From assembly GCA_964429465.1 (NCBI GenBank), contig CAYSCA010000180.1:1-7116 (forward strand): a stretch of 7,116 bases of DNA, written 5' to 3'. Source of the DNA: Ferrovibrio sp964429465 (lineage in GTDB: Bacteria > Pseudomonadota > Alphaproteobacteria > Ferrovibrionales > Ferrovibrionaceae). The position numbers and the translations under genes were made by a program. Under the pieces are notes generated by a model. That model worked only from the letters and a program-made list of their open reading frames with translations. It was not told the origin of the DNA and made no database searches. Shown in pieces: positions 1 to 6,227 of this stretch. Every line of letters begins with the position of its first letter. Position 1 is the stretch's first letter.

Positions 1-1
1 G

Positions 2-703
2 ATGCGCCAGGACCCGCCGTTCGACATGGCCTACATCACGGCGACGCATTTCCTGCAGCATATCCACCCCAAGACCCTGGTGGTGAACAACCCGGTCGCG
101 GTGCGCAACGCACCGGAGAAGCTGTATGTGACGCATTTCGACGGCGTGATGCCGCCGACGCTGATCTCGTCCGACATGCAGGCGATCAAGGCTTTCCGCG
201 ACGAGCACAAGGACATCATCCTCAAGCCGCTGTTCGGCAATGGCGGCGCCGGCGTGTTCCACCTGCGGCCCGACGACGAGAATCTCGGCTCGCTGCTCGA
301 GATGTTCACCGCGGTCTCGCGCGAGCCGGTGATCGTGCAACGCTACCTGCCGGAAGTGCGCGCCGGCGACAAGCGCATCATCCTGATCGACGGCCGCCCG
401 GCCGGCGCGGTCAACCGGGTGCCGGCGGCCGGCGAGGCGCGCTCCAACATGCATGTCGGCGGCCGGCCGGAAAAATCGATGCTGACCAAGCGCGAGCACG
501 AGATCTGCGAGATCATCGGGCCGCATCTCAAGCGCGAGGGCCTGATCTTCGTCGGCATCGACGTGATCGGCGATTACCTCACCGAGATCAACGTCACCTC
601 GCCGACGGGCCTGCAGCAGATCAACCGCTATGACGGCGTGCAGCTGGAAGCCGAGATCTGGGATGCCATCGAGGACGCCCTGACCCGCCGGGTGATGGCG
701 TAA
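2..703 (+). CDS. gshB: Glutathione synthetase, C-terminal 233 residues (5' end outside window)
   Basis: This ATP-grasp ligase joins gamma-glutamylcysteine and glycine, using ATP, to make glutathione in the cytosol; it is the second step of glutathione synthesis. The visible part begins with the family motif MRQDPPFD, which lies about 80 residues into full-length bacterial GshB (about 315 aa), so the first methionine here is internal and the true start is off the left edge. Visible landmarks, counted from that methionine, are the ATP-grasp glycine-rich loop ILKPLFGNGGAGVF (73-86), GDKR (122-125), RSNMHVGG (147-154), and the C-terminal block FVGIDVIGD (183-191) followed by LTEINVTSPTG (193-203). 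In that block Glu195 and Asn197 are the expected magnesium/ATP ligands. The frame is intact to TAA at 701-703, with no sign of decay. The next gene on this strand is 197 bp away, so a shared operon is not evident. Family assignment is very secure. Confidence 0.96.
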   Translation: MRQDPPFDMAYITATHFLQHIHPKTLVVNNPVAVRNAPEKLYVTHFDGVMPPTLISSDMQAIKAFRDEHKDIILKPLFGNGGAGVFHLRPDDENLGSLLEMFTAVSREPVIVQRYLPEVRAGDKRIILIDGRPAGAVNRVPAAGEARSNMHVGGRPEKSMLTKREHEICEIIGPHLKREGLIFVGIDVIGDYLTEINVTSPTGLQQINRYDGVQLEAEIWDAIEDALTRRVMA

Positions 704-711
704 ATTTGTGC

Positions 712-772
712 AGCGTTGAGCGGTTCTAAGAAACGGGCAGAAAACACCCGCCCCGCGGGCTGTCTCAACGCT
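712..772. repeat. 9-bp perfect inverted repeat enclosing a small GC hairpin
   Basis: AGCGTTGAG at 712-720 is perfectly complementary to CTCAACGCT at 764-772. The 43-nt interior holds a second short stem, CCCGC (747-751) with GCGGG (755-759) and a three-base loop. It starts 8 bp after the gshB stop. No run of T follows the outer stem, so it is not a standard intrinsic terminator. It could be a processing or 3'-end stabilising structure for gshB mRNA, part of a small RNA, or chance. Only the complementarity is seen; any role is inference. Confidence 0.35.
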
Positions 773-839
773 CGCATACGGGTTTAAGCATAGAATAGAA
801 CGTGAGTTCTGCGCCTTTTTCGCGTGCCGCACTCTTCGC

Positions 840-867
840 GTGACATTTGGGATTGCAGTGCTATTGT
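840..867 (+). promoter_or_regulatory. Candidate sigma70-type promoter for the DUF2336 gene
   Basis: GTGACA at 840-845 (5 of 6 to the -35 consensus) is followed after 16 bp by TATTGT at 862-867 (4 of 6 to the -10 consensus). Transcription would begin near 874, leaving about 27 nt before the GTG start at 901, with the Shine-Dalgarno at 885-889 inside that leader. It would place the alternative TTG start at 847 upstream of the mRNA, supporting the start at 901. The match is moderate and could be chance. Confidence 0.3.
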
Positions 868-884
868 CCGCCGCCATCACGTCC

Positions 885-889
885 GGAGG
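885..889 (+). promoter_or_regulatory. Shine-Dalgarno deciding the GTG start of the DUF2336 gene
   Basis: GGAGG lies 11 nt before GTG at 901. The in-frame TTG at 847 lies upstream of this site and has no comparable purine-rich stretch in front of it, so 901 is the better start. Confidence 0.55.
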
Positions 890-900
890 TTCTCGCTTCC

Positions 901-2031
901 GTGTCACAGGGGGCCTTTCTCAGCATCGGGGATGTCGAACGGCTGCTGGCGGATCCATCGCCGGCGGCGCGCGCCGACACGGCCGCGAAAGTCGCCCGGG
1001 CTTATAGCACGCCCAGTCTGAGCGACACCGAGCGCCAGCTCGCGCAGGCGATCGTCGCGGCCTTGTCGCGCGACGCCGAGCTGCGGGTGCGCCAGGCGCT
1101 GGCCGAGCATATCAAGGACAATCCCGACCTGCCGCCGGCCATCGCGGCGCGGCTGGCGCGCGATGTCGCCGCCGTGGCGGTGCCGGTGCTGCGCCATTCG
1201 CCGGTCTTCTCCGACGACGAGCTGATTGAGCTGCTGCAGGGCGTCTCGCCGCAGCACCAGGCGGCGATCGCCGGCCGCGACCGGGTGTCGGCCGGGCTGG
1301 CCGATGCGCTGGTCAACCATGCCGCCGAACCGGCCGTCGCCGTGCTGATGGCCAATCGCGGCGCCGCGGTGAGCGCGCCGATGATGGAACGCGCGCTCGA
1401 CCGTTTCGGCGACAGCCGCGCCGTCGGCCAGGCGCTGGCGCAGCGGCCCGGCGTGCCGGCGAAATTCGTCGCCCGGCTGATCGCGCAGGTATCCGACGAT
1501 CTGCGCGAGACGCTGATCGCGCGCTACCAGATTCCCGCCGGCATGGCGGCCGACATGATGATGCAGATGCGCGAGCGCGCGCTGCTCGGCCTGCTCGGCG
1601 AGGGCGCCGCGCCGGCCGCCCTGCCCGAACTGGCCGCCGACCTGCATAAACGCGGCCAGCTCACGCCCGGCCTGCTGCTGCGCGCGCTGGCCGGCGGCGA
1701 CCTCGCCTTCTTCGAGCAGGGCCTGGCGCAGCTCTGCAACGTGCCGCTGCGCAATGCCCAGCTGCTGATCCACGATCCGGGCGGCCGCGGCTTCAAGGCG
1801 ATCTACCAGCGCTGCCGCCTGCCGGGCGATTATCTGCTGATGGCGGAGGCCGTGGTGGAGATGGCGCGCGGGCACCAGAGCGGCGTCAGCGCCGCCGACC
1901 GCGCCTTCTTCGTCGAGGCGGTGACCGAGCGCATGCTGACCGAATTCCATACCCTGTGGGACCGGCAGGAGCTGCGCTGGCTCGAGCGGCGGCGTTCGCG
2001 CGCCCAGGCAGCGCAGCGGATGGCGGCCTGA
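901..2031 (+). CDS. DUF2336 family alpha-helical repeat protein
   Basis: This predicted cytosolic protein of 376 aa has no known biochemical role. I recognise it as DUF2336 (PF10098) from its overall pattern: short HEAT-like helical pairs rich in Ala and Leu, with charged turns such as DAELRVRQALAEH (58-70), the stretch VAVPVLRHSPVFSDDELIELL (92-112), and later blocks DSRAVGQALAQRPGVPAKFV (171-190) and FHTLWDRQELRWLERRRSR (349-367). There is no signal peptide or membrane segment. The C-terminus is basic and amphipathic. The GTG start at 901 is chosen because GGAGG precedes it; a TTG at 847 would add 18 residues of poor composition. A hydrolase gene follows 44 bp downstream on the same strand, so the two may be cotranscribed. 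HEAT-like folds usually bind proteins, which makes an adaptor or signalling role possible, but that is inference. The family call is confident; the function is unknown. Confidence 0.85.
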   Translation: MSQGAFLSIGDVERLLADPSPAARADTAAKVARAYSTPSLSDTERQLAQAIVAALSRDAELRVRQALAEHIKDNPDLPPAIAARLARDVAAVAVPVLRHSPVFSDDELIELLQGVSPQHQAAIAGRDRVSAGLADALVNHAAEPAVAVLMANRGAAVSAPMMERALDRFGDSRAVGQALAQRPGVPAKFVARLIAQVSDDLRETLIARYQIPAGMAADMMMQMRERALLGLLGEGAAPAALPELAADLHKRGQLTPGLLLRALAGGDLAFFEQGLAQLCNVPLRNAQLLIHDPGGRGFKAIYQRCRLPGDYLLMAEAVVEMARGHQSGVSAADRAFFVEAVTERMLTEFHTLWDRQELRWLERRRSRAQAAQRMAA

Positions 2032-2046
2032 GGACATCCGGTCCGC

Positions 2047-2079
2047 ATGACATTCGGCACCACGACCGTCGCGCCATGA
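2047..2079 (+). CDS. Possible 10-codon leader ORF coupled to the hydrolase
   Basis: ATG at 2047 opens a short frame encoding MTFGTTTVAP and ends with TGA at 2077-2079. That stop overlaps the hydrolase ATG (2076-2078) as ATGA. A GAGGA at 2030-2034, spanning the end of the DUF2336 stop codon, lies 12 nt before this ATG, while the hydrolase ATG itself has no purine-rich site close in front of it. The arrangement suggests the ribosome may load at 2047 and reinitiate at 2076. With so few codons there is no coding-statistics support, so it could be chance. No known leader peptide is recognised. Confidence 0.25.
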   Translation: MTFGTTTVAP

Positions 2080-2873
2080 CTTCCGGCGAGCCGCTCAGCT
2101 TCGAAACGCTGCTGATCCCCAGCCGCGTGGCCGATCGCGAGACCGGCGCGCCGCTGCGCCTGGCCGCCACCTTCTATTGCGGCGCCGCGGCGCGGCGGCC
2201 GGCGCAGGGCTGGCCGCTGGTGGTGTTCAATCACGGCTCGACCGCGGCGGGCAACCGGCGCGCCGACGAGACGCTGCGCTTCGAGGCGCAGGCGCGCTAT
2301 TTCCTCGCCCGCGGCTTCGCCGTGCTGGTGCCGATGCGGCGCGGCCGCGGCGCCTCGGAAGGCCGCTATGTCGAATGGTATGACCGCGACCCGCTGAAGC
2401 TGGCCGAGGGCCTGCGGCATGCGCTGGACGATGTCGATGCGGCGCTCGCCTTCATGCGCGGCCGCGACGGCATCGATGCCGCGCGCATCCTGGTGGCCGG
2501 CCAGTCGCGCGGCGGCCTGCTCAGCGTGCTCTATGCCGGGCAGCAGCCGGCCGGCGTGGTCGGCAGCATCAACTTCGCCGGCGGCTGGATCGACGAGGCC
2601 GGCATGACGGATGCGTTCACCCGCGACATGCTGGTGCGCATCGGCGGCAATGCGCGGGCGCCGTCTTTATGGCTTTATGCCGCCAATGACAGCGTCTTCG
2701 CGCCGGCCATCGTGCGGCAATGGCACGATGCCTATGCCAGCGCCGGCGGCGAGGCGCAGCTTTATGTCTTCCCGCCGCTGGCGGAGGGCGACGGCCACCG
2801 GCTGCTCGATCATCCCGCCCTGTGGCAGTCGGCGGCGGATGCCTTCCTGCGCCAGCTCGGCTTCGGCTGGTGA
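2076..2873 (+). CDS. Alpha/beta hydrolase, dienelactone-hydrolase/acyl-peptidase-like
   Basis: This is a soluble serine hydrolase of 265 aa; the substrate is unknown and may be an ester, lactone or peptide. The fold is clear. After a beta-strand, VVFNHGS (49-55) supplies the HG oxyanion region. VPMRRGRGASEG (85-96) is the usual strand and loop before the nucleophile. AGQSRGG (141-147) is the nucleophile elbow with Ser144. WLYAANDSVF (199-208) offers Asp205 as the acid, and GDGHRLLDHP (238-247) offers His241 as the base. The triad therefore appears complete and in the normal order. No signal peptide is visible, so it is probably cytosolic. The ATG at 2076 is preferred because the longer frame back to 1956 overlaps the DUF2336 gene and contains shadow sequence; the start nevertheless lacks its own Shine-Dalgarno and overlaps the stop of a possible leader ORF. 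It lies 44 bp after the DUF2336 gene and ends 2 bp from the convergent kinase stop codon. Fold is confident, specificity is not. Confidence 0.88.
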   Translation: MTSGEPLSFETLLIPSRVADRETGAPLRLAATFYCGAAARRPAQGWPLVVFNHGSTAAGNRRADETLRFEAQARYFLARGFAVLVPMRRGRGASEGRYVEWYDRDPLKLAEGLRHALDDVDAALAFMRGRDGIDAARILVAGQSRGGLLSVLYAGQQPAGVVGSINFAGGWIDEAGMTDAFTRDMLVRIGGNARAPSLWLYAANDSVFAPAIVRQWHDAYASAGGEAQLYVFPPLAEGDGHRLLDHPALWQSAADAFLRQLGFGW

Positions 2874-2875
2874 GA

Positions 2876-4621
2876 TCAGGCGCCCGGGCCGGTGCGCGCG
2901 GCCGGGAAGGTGGCGGTGATCCGGGTGCCCTCGCCCGGCACGCTCTCCAGTTCGAGCCGGCCCTGATGCGCAGTGACGAAGGCGCGCACCAGCGACAGGC
3001 CCAGGCCGACGCCGCCGTAATTGCGGCTGAGCTGGGTATCCGCCTGTTCGAAGGGCTCGAAGATGCGCGCCTGGTCGGCCTTGGAGATGCCGACGCCGTG
3101 GTCGCGCACCCACAGCGCGATCTCGTTCGCCGCCGTCAGCCTGGCGCCCGCCTCGATCGGCGTTCCGGCCGGCGAGAATTTGAAGGCATTGGCCATCAGG
3201 TTGAGCAGCACCTGCCGCACCAGCCGGGCATCGGCCAGCAGCGGCGGCAGGGCGGGGGCGGCGGCGATCATCACCGCGCTGCTGCTGCGGCCGAATTGCG
3301 AGGCGGCCAGCCGGGCGCAGGTGGCGATCTCCTCGTCGAGGAAGACTTCGGTCTCGGCCAGCGCGATCTGGTTGGCCTCGATGCGGGCAAGATCGAGGAT
3401 GTCGTTGATCACTTCCAGCAGGTGGCGCGCGCTGGCATTGATGTCGCGCAGGTATTCGTCGTATTTCGGCGATGCCGGCCCGAACATCTGCTGTTGCACC
3501 ACGTCGGAAAAGCCGATGATCGCGTTCAGCGGCGTGCGCAGCTCGTGGCTCATATTGGCGAGGAAGACGGTCTTCGCCTGGCTGGCGCCGAGCGCCGCGT
3601 CGCGCGCCGCGCTGACCTTGCGCAGCAATTCCTGCTGCTCGGTGAAGTCGATCACGATCAGCGCGCGGTCGCCCTGCGGCGTCTCGCGGATGCGGGCGCG
3701 CACGAAGCGGCCATTGGGCAGGGCCAGCGTGCTGCCCGGCGCGACGGTTTCCGCCCGCAGCAATTCCTCCGGCAGGCCGGCGCGCGACAGGATGCCGGCC
3801 AGGCTCTCGCCCCGGCGCAGCTCAGCCTCTGAGATGCCGAGCAAGGTGGGGAAACGGCGGTTCCACAATTGCAGGCGGCCTGCGGCGTCGGTGAAGGCGA
3901 AGGCTTCGCTGCTTTCCGCGATGTCCAGTAATTCGGCCTGGGCGGCGCGCACCCGCGCATACAGCGCGGTATTCTCCTCATGCAGCAGCCGGTTGCGCCG
4001 GATCACGCTGTAGATCAGCCGGTTGGTGAAGATCATCGCGGCGGTGAACAGCAAGGCCATCACGCCGAGCGCGACCGCGGCGGTGGTGCCGCGCATGAGC
4101 AGCACGGCGATATAGGGGAGCGCCGCCGCGAGCATGTAGGCCGCCGCGGCCCGGGGCACCACGGCCATCGTCGCCGACGAGCCGGCGATCATCCCGCCGG
4201 TGACCGTGATCAGCAGCACCTGGTAGGGCTGGCCCAGTTCGCTGAGGAACAATGCGCCGGCGCCCCAGAGCAGTCCGGAGAGACAGGCGGTGACGAGATC
4301 GATCCGCCGTCCGCCGCCGCGGCGGCGCGCGACCTGGTCGTCATGCGCCCGGCGGAAGAAGCGGCTGGTCAGGATGATCGCCGCGACCGCCACATGGGCC
4401 AGCCACCAGACGGTGACCTGCGGGCCGGGAAGATCGGTCGCCAGCACCGCGGCGGTGGCGCTTGCCGTGCCGAGGGTGACCAGTCCGTTGACGGGCAGCA
4501 GGCGGCGGAACCCGGTGAGCGGCGGATTGCGCCGGTTCGAATCGCCCTGGCCCGGATTGCCCTGATCCGGATCGCCTGGAGCCGGGTTGCGTGCCGCCGC
4601 GCCGGTCGGCTGAATCTTCAC
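2876..4621 (-). CDS. Membrane-bound PAS sensor histidine kinase (PleC/DivJ-like)
   Basis: This inner-membrane sensor kinase (581 aa) should autophosphorylate on His and pass phosphate to a response regulator. From the N-terminus it has a cytoplasmic tail with (N/D)-P-x-(P/Q)-G repeats (12-26), about six hydrophobic segments (roughly 43-62, 69-86, 108-126, 133-153, 158-176, 180-199), a helical linker (200-235), a PAS domain (about 236-330), and HisKA with NMSHELRTPLN (356-366), phospho-acceptor His359. The catalytic domain follows, with N-box NLMANAFKF (474-482), G1 DHGVG (507-511), F-box FEPFE (521-525) and G2 GVGLGL (537-542). The stretch MFGPASPKYDEYLRDI after the H-box resembles alphaproteobacterial PleC/DivJ-type kinases. 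There is no receiver domain and no response regulator gene in view, so it is an orphan here. The start is GTG at 4621, with no strong Shine-Dalgarno. A weak promoter-like pair on this strand, TAGACG (4681-4676) and TTGAAT (4658-4653) with 17 bp spacing, precedes it. Signal and partner are unknown. Confidence 0.93.
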   Translation of the reverse strand: MKIQPTGAAARNPAPGDPDQGNPGQGDSNRRNPPLTGFRRLLPVNGLVTLGTASATAAVLATDLPGPQVTVWWLAHVAVAAIILTSRFFRRAHDDQVARRRGGGRRIDLVTACLSGLLWGAGALFLSELGQPYQVLLITVTGGMIAGSSATMAVVPRAAAAYMLAAALPYIAVLLMRGTTAAVALGVMALLFTAAMIFTNRLIYSVIRRNRLLHEENTALYARVRAAQAELLDIAESSEAFAFTDAAGRLQLWNRRFPTLLGISEAELRRGESLAGILSRAGLPEELLRAETVAPGSTLALPNGRFVRARIRETPQGDRALIVIDFTEQQELLRKVSAARDAALGASQAKTVFLANMSHELRTPLNAIIGFSDVVQQQMFGPASPKYDEYLRDINASARHLLEVINDILDLARIEANQIALAETEVFLDEEIATCARLAASQFGRSSSAVMIAAAPALPPLLADARLVRQVLLNLMANAFKFSPAGTPIEAGARLTAANEIALWVRDHGVGISKADQARIFEPFEQADTQLSRNYGGVGLGLSLVRAFVTAHQGRLELESVPGEGTRITATFPAARTGPGA

Positions 4622-4652
4622 TGCACCATCCGTGCGTAGTTCCCCCGCGCCT

Positions 4653-4681
4653 ATTCAACCGGGAAACGTGAGCGGCGTCTA
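4653..4681 (-). promoter_or_regulatory. Weak candidate promoter for the sensor kinase
   Basis: Read on the minus strand, TAGACG (4681-4676) and TTGAAT (4658-4653) are 17 bp apart, each matching 4 of 6 consensus positions. They fall in the 70-bp gap between the PLP-enzyme stop and the kinase GTG, where I see no terminator hairpin. The kinase may instead be transcribed by read-through from the upstream operon. Confidence 0.18.
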
Positions 4682-4691
4682 TTGCTTTCCG

Positions 4692-5825
4692 CTACCAGCC
4701 GTTCACCCGGTCCCATTCGGCGACGATGTCGGCGCCGCCATCGGTGACGTAGTACCGGTCGTACATCGCGCCAGTCATGCAGGAATGGTTGGGCAGCGCG
4801 CGCAGCCGGCTGCCCGGCGGAAAGGCGGCGAAATTGATCGTCGCCGCCTCCGGCCCGCCGACCAGGCCATGCTCCTGGTGCACGTCATGGATCGCCAGCC
4901 CCGGCAGCGGCAGCGGCTCGCCCGGCCGGCAGACGCGGCCATAGCCGGTGCCCGGCGCATGCTCGTTGGCGCCGGTATCCTTCGACAGCGCCAGCCCGCC
5001 GGCATCGATCAGCAGATGGTTGCGGCCCTGGTGATGCGCCACCACGGTGGCCAGCACCGAGACGGCGATATCCTCCATCCGGCAGGAGCCGACGCCGACC
5101 TGGAACAGGTCGAAGAACACGTAATTGCCCGGCCGCATCTCGGTCACGCCGGCGAGGCTGTCGGCATGCAGCGCGGTCGGCGTCGAGCCGACGCTGACGA
5201 TGCCGCAGGCATGGCCGGCCTCGCGCAGGCGGGCGGCGGCCCGCACCACGGCCAGGCGTTCCGCTTCGGCGATGCGCTTCACCTCGGCAACGGATTTCGC
5301 GTGATAGGAATGGCCGGCATGGGTCAGCACGCCGGCGAGCTCGGCGCCCGGCTGCGACAGGGCTTGTGCCAGCGGCAGCAGCTCGGGCGAGTTGGCATCG
5401 ATGCCGGCGCGGCCCAGCCCGCAATCGATCTTGATCAGCACGCGAAAAGTAACGCCGAGCGCGTGGCCCCTGGCGGCGATCGCCTGCGCCACCGCGAGAT
5501 TGTCGGTGATGATCTTCAGATCCGTGCCGTCCCGCATGATGGCGGCGACCTGGTCCAGCTTCTGCGGCGCGACCGGCACGGCATAGAGGATGTCGCGGAA
5601 GCCGGCTTTGCTGAAATAGGCGGCTTCAGCCAGTGTCGAGACGGTGATCGGGCCCTTTTCGCCGTCATGCGCGATCTCGGCGATCGCGGCCGATTTCGCC
5701 GTCTTCAGATGCGGCCGCAATTGCACGCCCAAAGTCTTCGCGCGCTCGCGCATGCGCGCGCAGTTGCGGATCAGGCGCTGGCGGTCCAGCAGCAGGACGG
5801 GCGTGGGAAGATCGTCGAGGGTCAT
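4692..5825 (-). CDS. DSD1-family PLP enzyme (D-serine dehydratase / D-threonine aldolase-like)
   Basis: This is a fold-type III PLP enzyme of 377 aa, normal for the family. An alanine-racemase-type barrel is followed by the D-serine dehydratase-like C-terminal domain. DLPTPVLLLD (5-14) is the typical opening, and RPHLKTAKS (37-45) carries Lys41, the expected Schiff-base lysine. IDCGLGRAGI (133-142), HAGHSY (169-174) and GSTPT (213-217) match phosphate- and PLP-binding stretches. PNHSC (345-349) near the C-terminus gives His347 and Cys349, the expected divalent-metal pair. As I recall, family members with Cys at the second position include the zinc-dependent eukaryotic D-serine dehydratase, while D-threonine aldolase has Asp there. 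Likely reactions are D-serine to pyruvate plus ammonia, or retro-aldol cleavage of a D-beta-hydroxy amino acid; sequence alone does not decide. ATG at 5825 overlaps the thioesterase stop as ATGA, and AAGGG (5836-5832) precedes it by 6 nt. It is the third gene of the GST-thioesterase operon. Confidence 0.9.
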   Translation of the reverse strand: MTLDDLPTPVLLLDRQRLIRNCARMRERAKTLGVQLRPHLKTAKSAAIAEIAHDGEKGPITVSTLAEAAYFSKAGFRDILYAVPVAPQKLDQVAAIMRDGTDLKIITDNLAVAQAIAARGHALGVTFRVLIKIDCGLGRAGIDANSPELLPLAQALSQPGAELAGVLTHAGHSYHAKSVAEVKRIAEAERLAVVRAAARLREAGHACGIVSVGSTPTALHADSLAGVTEMRPGNYVFFDLFQVGVGSCRMEDIAVSVLATVVAHHQGRNHLLIDAGGLALSKDTGANEHAPGTGYGRVCRPGEPLPLPGLAIHDVHQEHGLVGGPEAATINFAAFPPGSRLRALPNHSCMTGAMYDRYYVTDGGADIVAEWDRVNGW

Positions 5826-6217
5826 GCTGCGCCCTTGGGCGGCAGCACGAGCTGCGTCTGCGTCACGATGGCGGCCAGCTTGCCGTCACCGCGCGTGATG
5901 CGGGTCTGCCACACCATGGTGGTGCGGCCGCGATGCAGCGGTGTGCATTCCGCCTTCGCCGTGTCGCCTTCTAGAATCGCCGCGAAGAAGTTGGTCTTGC
6001 TTTCGATCGTCGTCGTGCCGGTGCCCTCGGGCAGGTTGGCGACGGTGGCGACCGCGCCGAGCGTATCGGCAAACGCCATCACCGCGCCGCCATGCAGCAT
6101 CGCCGGCCGGGTGCAGAGCTCGGCGCGCACCGGCAGCTCGGCCGTCACCCTGTCCTTCGTCACTTCGATGATCTTCAGCCCCATCAGGTCGGAAAAGGGC
6201 AGCGCATAATCCGCCAT
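5822..6217 (-). CDS. PaaI-like hotdog-fold thioesterase
   Basis: This is a small cytosolic acyl-CoA thioesterase of the PaaI/4HBT hotdog family, 131 aa, which is full length. The signature RPAMLHGGAVMAFADTLGAVA (37-57) contains HGG (42-44) at the start of the long hotdog helix and Asp51 at the usual catalytic acid position. TIESKTNFFA (70-79) is the typical second beta-strand segment, and TTMVWQTRITRGDGKLAAIVTQTQL (99-123) is the final sheet. Hydrolysis of an aryl- or acyl-CoA is expected; the substrate is not evident, and no phenylacetate catabolism genes are nearby. The ATG at 6217 has an excellent Shine-Dalgarno (GGAGG at 6227-6223) that contains the last base of the upstream GST stop. Its own TGA overlaps the ATG of the PLP-enzyme gene. 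Translation of the three genes is therefore probably coupled. Family is confident, substrate unknown. Confidence 0.92.
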   Translation of the reverse strand: MADYALPFSDLMGLKIIEVTKDRVTAELPVRAELCTRPAMLHGGAVMAFADTLGAVATVANLPEGTGTTTIESKTNFFAAILEGDTAKAECTPLHRGRTTMVWQTRITRGDGKLAAIVTQTQLVLPPKGAA

Positions 6218-6222
6218 GCAGG

Positions 6223-6227
6223 CCTCC
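6223..6227 (-). promoter_or_regulatory. Shine-Dalgarno of the thioesterase, overlapping the GST stop
   Basis: On the minus strand the sequence reads TAGGAGGCCTGCATG. TAG (6229-6227) ends GST, GGAGG (6227-6223) is the ribosome-binding site, and ATG at 6217 follows after 5 nt. It fixes the thioesterase start and shows GST and thioesterase share one mRNA. Confidence 0.8.

Noticed and set aside
791..796. TAGAAT, a good -10 hexamer upstream of the DUF2336 gene.
   Set aside because: I see no plausible -35 hexamer at 16-18 bp upstream; the pair at 840-867 is better placed.
797..820. AGAAC-GTGA-GTTCT stem with a GNRA-type loop, followed five bases later by TTTTT, as a possible gshB terminator.
   Set aside because: The stem is only 5 bp and AT-rich, the T run is separated from it by GCGCC, and it lies nearly 100 bp after the stop codon.
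847..900. TTG at 847 as the start of the DUF2336 protein.
   Set aside because: The added 18 residues look non-coding, the site overlaps a candidate promoter, and GGAGG points to GTG 901.
904..2037. A 377-codon open frame on the - strand opposite the DUF2336 gene.
   Set aside because: It has low-complexity Arg/His/Gln-rich composition and no motifs, and its sense-strand partner is a clear family member.
2720..3832. A 370-codon + strand frame spanning the hydrolase end and the kinase gene, plus a second one at 3021-4013.
   Set aside because: Both are antisense to the kinase, whose H, N, G1, F and G2 boxes are intact. The translations show no domain.
4632..6209. A 525-codon open frame on the + strand opposite the thioesterase and PLP-enzyme genes.
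   Set aside because: Its translation is rich in Arg, Gly, Gln and His with no recognisable domain, and it lies opposite two well-recognised genes. It is a shadow frame caused by high G+C.
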